Shown: piece after piece, positions 19,619-22,457 of the stretch | How the letters are laid out: each line of letters begins with the position of its first letter | How positions within the stretch are numbered: the first letter of the stretch is position 1 | Source of the DNA: Saprospiraceae bacterium | GTDB taxonomy: Bacteria; Bacteroidota; Bacteroidia; Chitinophagales; Saprospiraceae | Assembly: GCA_020437045.1 (NCBI GenBank) | Contig: JAGQWV010000096.1 | Coordinates: forward strand, 1 to 22,457 | DNA: 22,457 nt | Direction of reading: 5' to 3' | Notes under the pieces: model-generated | Databases searched by the model: none | What the model was told of the DNA's origin: nothing | The model's input: the letters and a program-made list of their open reading frames with translations, nothing else | Translations under genes and position numbers: made by a program

Positions 19619-21547
19619 ATGGGTGAACAAAAAGTACATCTGCCAAATGACAAAGAAGAACTGAGAGCATTTATCCGGTCACTACTTGATGATGTCCATG
19701 CTCTTGAAAAAATGCTCCAGGAGGACTGGTTTGAAAAGGATGTCAAAAGAATTGGTGCTGAGCAGGAAATGGTACTCATTGACAAAAATCAAAAGCCTGC
19801 CAATATAGCCCTTCAGGCTATCGAAAAAATGCAACAGTATGAGTGGCTCGAGACCGAGTTGGCCCAGTTTAATCTGGAAATCACACTCACTCCTCAGCAG
19901 TTTTCCGGCAATTGTCTAAGTGATTTGGAAAAAGAAACAGTCCACAAGCTAAACATCATTCGAGAAAATGTGTACCCCATGGGAGCAACACCTATTCTCA
20001 CGGGAATCCTGCCGACATTGAGAAAAAGTGATCTGACGTTAAACAACCTTACACCGAAAGAACGCTACAAAGCCCTAATGAATGCCATCAACCAACAGTT
20101 GCTGGGATCGGAATATGAACTAAGGATTAACGGCATCGACGAGCTCATTTTAAAGCATGACTCTCCCATGCTGGAAGCATGCAACACCAGCTTTCAAGTA
20201 CATCTGCAAGTGTCGCCTGATGATTTTGTGAAGATGTATAACATCGCCCAAACGCTGGCCGGACCGGTCATGGCTATTTCTGCCAATTCACCATTGGTGT
20301 TTGGTCGTCGATTATGGCATGAGTCACGCATTGCCATGTTTCAGCAATCGATCGACACCCGGTCTTCACATAAACACATGCGGGAGCGAGCACCGAGAGT
20401 GGACTTTGGCAACCGTTGGTTGAAAGACAGCATACTGGATATTTATAAAGATGATATAGCCCGGTACCGGGTACTTATGAGCAGTGATGTGAAGGAAGAT
20501 TCCCTGACCAAACTTGCCCATGGAGAAGTACCTAAACTCAAAGCTCTGCAGGTACACAATTCAACAGTATATCGTTGGAATCGCCCCTGCTACGGCATAT
20601 CAGAAAATGGAAAACCGCACCTCCGTATCGAAAACCGGATTTTACCTTCCGGACCAACCGTGCTCGACGAAATTGCCAATGCCGCCTTTTGGCTGGGATT
20701 GATGGTTGCTTTCGACGAAAAATATGATGATATCACTAAACATATCATGTTTGCCGAAGCCCGGGATAATTTTTTTAAGGCCGCCTGCTACGGCATCGAC
20801 ACGACTTTTTCCTGGCTCAATGACACAAAGATATCTGCTATTCAACTGGTGAAAGAGGAATTAATTCCACTGGCCAGGATAGGCTTGGAAAGCCGGAAAG
20901 TATCATCCAACGATATCGACCGCTACCTGGGAGTGATCGAAGCCCGGGCAACCAGACATATGAATGGAGCCCGGTGGCTGCTCAGAGGATACACAAAATT
21001 ATTAAATGAGGTCGGTAAAGACGAAGCCCTAACCATCATGACCAGTACCACCTTGCAAAATCAAATCCGAGAGATACCTATCCATGACTGGCCTTCGCCG
21101 GAAACGGGTGATTTGACCGAATATAAACCAATGGCATTGACCGTCGGTGAATGTATGACTACCGATCTTTTTACCGCTCATGAAGATGATATCATAGATC
21201 TTGTGGGAGAAATGATGGACTGGAGAAAGATTAGATATATGCCGGTTGAAAACGAAAAGGGTCAATTGAAAGGTCTGGTGACCAGCCGGCTCCTTATCAG
21301 AGAATTATTGCGTGAAAAGAAAGAAGCCCGGACCATAACCGTCGGCGAAATCATGATCAAAGAACCCGTCTCGGTCACCCCCGAAACCAGTGTGCGGGAG
21401 GCGATGCGACTGATGAGGGAAAACCAAATTGGGGCCCTTCCTGTAGTCCATGAACCAAACGAATTAATTGGAATCATTACTGAAATGGATTTCTTACGGA
21501 TCACCGCCAGGCTTTTGGACCGTTTAGACCAGGTTCAGCGAAAGTGA
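19619..21547 (+). CDS. GCS2-type glutamate-cysteine ligase-like enzyme fused to tandem CBS domains
   Basis: A 642-residue two-part protein. Residues about 1-500 are a GCS2-family (carboxylate-amine ligase / glutamate-cysteine ligase) catalytic domain. RIGAEQEMVLID (44-55) holds the family's Glu-rich first strand, LAQFNLEITLTP follows, then ACNTSFQVHLQVSP, ISANSPLVFGRRLWHESRI, and the C-terminal catalytic part HLRIENRILPSGPTVLDEIA with E338 and R340. Residues about 508-566 and 572-632 are two CBS motifs (LTVGECMTTDLFTAHEDD and ITVGEIMIKEPVSVTPETSV, each with a V-G-x-x-M-T/I start). Paired CBS domains bind AMP, ATP or SAM and regulate attached enzymes, so nucleotide control of ligation is the natural inference; the ligated substrates are not certain. 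No signal peptide, no glutathione synthetase gene next to it. It stands alone behind a strong terminator and an inverted repeat. Confidence 0.85.
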   Translation: MGEQKVHLPNDKEELRAFIRSLLDDVHALEKMLQEDWFEKDVKRIGAEQEMVLIDKNQKPANIALQAIEKMQQYEWLETELAQFNLEITLTPQQFSGNCLSDLEKETVHKLNIIRENVYPMGATPILTGILPTLRKSDLTLNNLTPKERYKALMNAINQQLLGSEYELRINGIDELILKHDSPMLEACNTSFQVHLQVSPDDFVKMYNIAQTLAGPVMAISANSPLVFGRRLWHESRIAMFQQSIDTRSSHKHMRERAPRVDFGNRWLKDSILDIYKDDIARYRVLMSSDVKEDSLTKLAHGEVPKLKALQVHNSTVYRWNRPCYGISENGKPHLRIENRILPSGPTVLDEIANAAFWLGLMVAFDEKYDDITKHIMFAEARDNFFKAACYGIDTTFSWLNDTKISAIQLVKEELIPLARIGLESRKVSSNDIDRYLGVIEARATRHMNGARWLLRGYTKLLNEVGKDEALTIMTSTTLQNQIREIPIHDWPSPETGDLTEYKPMALTVGECMTTDLFTAHEDDIIDLVGEMMDWRKIRYMPVENEKGQLKGLVTSRLLIRELLREKKEARTITVGEIMIKEPVSVTPETSVREAMRLMRENQIGALPVVHEPNELIGIITEMDFLRITARLLDRLDQVQRK

Positions 21548-21611
21548 TGTAACCTTCTTGACAGATCCCCTGTTATATCTATTAATAAGTCTGTTATTTA
21601 GCTGGCTCAAC

Positions 21612-21644
21612 TTGAATGACAGTGGCTAAAATATGCTATTTTTA
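21612..21644 (+). promoter_or_regulatory. Weak promoter candidate of the aconitase gene
   Basis: TTG at 21612-21614 and TATTTTTA at 21637-21644, 22 bases apart, one mismatch in the -7. The leader would be about 35 bases. The -7 lies in an imperfect hairpin (GCTAAAATA with TATTTTTAGC), which weakens the call. Confidence 0.25.
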
Positions 21645-21682
21645 GCACCCGAATTTTTAGAGAACCTATAATGAAGTAATTT

Positions 21683-22457
21683 ATGGCATTTGACATCGAT
21701 ATGATTAAAGCCTTTTACCAAGGCTTACCTGCAAAAGTTGCAGAAGCAAGAAAAGCAACTGGTAAACCCCTAACGCTGACAGAAAAGATACTTTATGCAC
21801 ACTTGCATGCAGAGTCTCCAATGAAGGCATATGGACGGGGTAAAGACTATGTGTTTTTTGCGCCCGATAGAGTTGCCATGCAAGATGCTACTGCACAAAT
21901 GGCTCTCTTACAATTTATGATGGCCGGTAAAAAATCAGTATCAGTTCCTTCAACGGTTCATTGTGACCACTTGATTCTCGCTGAAGGTGGTGCTGAAGCA
22001 GACCTAAAAAAAGCTAATTCTGTAAATGCTGAAGTTTACGATTTCCTTGCTTCGGTCTCTAACAAGTATGGCATCGGCTTCTGGAAACCAGGAGCGGGGA
22101 TCATACACCAAATAGTTCTGGAAAACTACGCCTTTCCCGGAGGTATGATGATCGGAACGGATTCGCATACTCCTAATGCCGGAGGTCTTGGCATGGTAGC
22201 TATTGGTGTAGGTGGTGCAGACGCGGTAGATGTGATGGCTGACATGCCGTGGGAGTTAAAAATGCCGAAAGTGATAGGCGTTAAATTGACCGGCAAACTG
22301 AGTGGTTGGACCTCTTCTAAAGACGTTATCCTCAAAGTCGCGGGTATCCTTACCGTCAAAGGTGGTACCGGAGCGATCGTCGAATATTTCGGACCCGGCG
22401 CAGAGTCTCTATCTTGTACCGGTAAGGGCACAATTTGTAACATGGGGGCTGAAATTG
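21683..22457 (+). CDS. Aconitate hydratase, 3' end outside window
   Basis: The first 258 residues of an aconitase, which isomerises citrate to isocitrate in the TCA cycle. Substrate-site motifs visible are RVAMQDATAQMALLQFM, STVHCDHLI, and MIGTDSHTPNAGGLGMVAIG, with ADAVDVMADMPWELKMPKVI and GKLSGWTSSKDVILKVAGIL following. This order and spacing match the mitochondrial-type aconitase found in many Bacteroidota rather than IRP-like AcnA or AcnB. The three 4Fe-4S cysteines would lie beyond the window. The start is the ATG at 21683, 10 bases after an out-of-frame ATGAAGTAA that encodes only two residues. The gene is separate from the GCS2-CBS gene by 135 bases with no strong terminator. Confidence 0.94.
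   Translation, partial: MAFDIDMIKAFYQGLPAKVAEARKATGKPLTLTEKILYAHLHAESPMKAYGRGKDYVFFAPDRVAMQDATAQMALLQFMMAGKKSVSVPSTVHCDHLILAEGGAEADLKKANSVNAEVYDFLASVSNKYGIGFWKPGAGIIHQIVLENYAFPGGMMIGTDSHTPNAGGLGMVAIGVGGADAVDVMADMPWELKMPKVIGVKLTGKLSGWTSSKDVILKVAGILTVKGGTGAIVEYFGPGAESLSCTGKGTICNMGAEI

Overview
The window looks like a stretch of core chromosome from a member of the Bacteroidota, most likely near the Saprospiria. The evidence is indirect. Most genes lack a Shine-Dalgarno sequence. Many intergenic gaps carry the Bacteroidota -7 element TAnnTTTG, sometimes with a TTG about 19 bases upstream. Lgt and LspA have the long forms usual in this phylum, and the DksA-like protein is the cysteine-poor Bacteroidota type. 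There is no rRNA, tRNA, CRISPR array, insertion sequence or phage gene. No gap between genes exceeds 300 bases.

Layout. 1-1850: a partial helical-repeat protein, divergent from a LytTR DNA-binding regulator, in GC-rich DNA. 1851-1931: a heptamer repeat tract. 1932-5938: nadB (L-aspartate oxidase), a GT4 glycosyltransferase and lgt. 5939-6191: a hairpin-rich gap with an orphan terminator, a candidate small RNA or leader. 6192-10203: a small outer-membrane-type protein, mtaB and uvrB. 10270-13533: an alpha/beta hydrolase, an S41 C-terminal processing protease and tsaB. 13697-14550: two ArsR-type regulators separated by a strong terminator. 14602-16846: pdxA, a dksA-like gene and lspA on the minus strand. 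16905-18142: rsmA and yqeY. 18139-19047: a TrpF-like protein of unknown function and an alkyltransferase-like protein whose start codons are only 3 bases apart. 19215-19445: a small acidic protein followed by a strong terminator. 19619-21547: a GCS2-type ligase fused to two CBS domains. 21683-end: the start of an aconitase gene.

The genes form functional pairs rather than one operon. Lgt and LspA are the first two steps of lipoprotein maturation. TsaB helps make the tRNA t6A37 that MtaB then methylthiolates. UvrB and the ATL protein both belong to nucleotide excision repair. NadB and PdxA are cofactor biosynthesis enzymes (NAD, pyridoxal phosphate). RsmA acts on the ribosome, and YqeY resembles a GatB domain.

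I see no obviously new multi-gene system. The items most worth following are the composition step inside nadB, the structured gap at 5991-6146, the GCS2-CBS fusion with an inverted repeat at its promoter, the 3-base divergent start pair at 18694-18702, and the inverted repeats around the ArsR genes.
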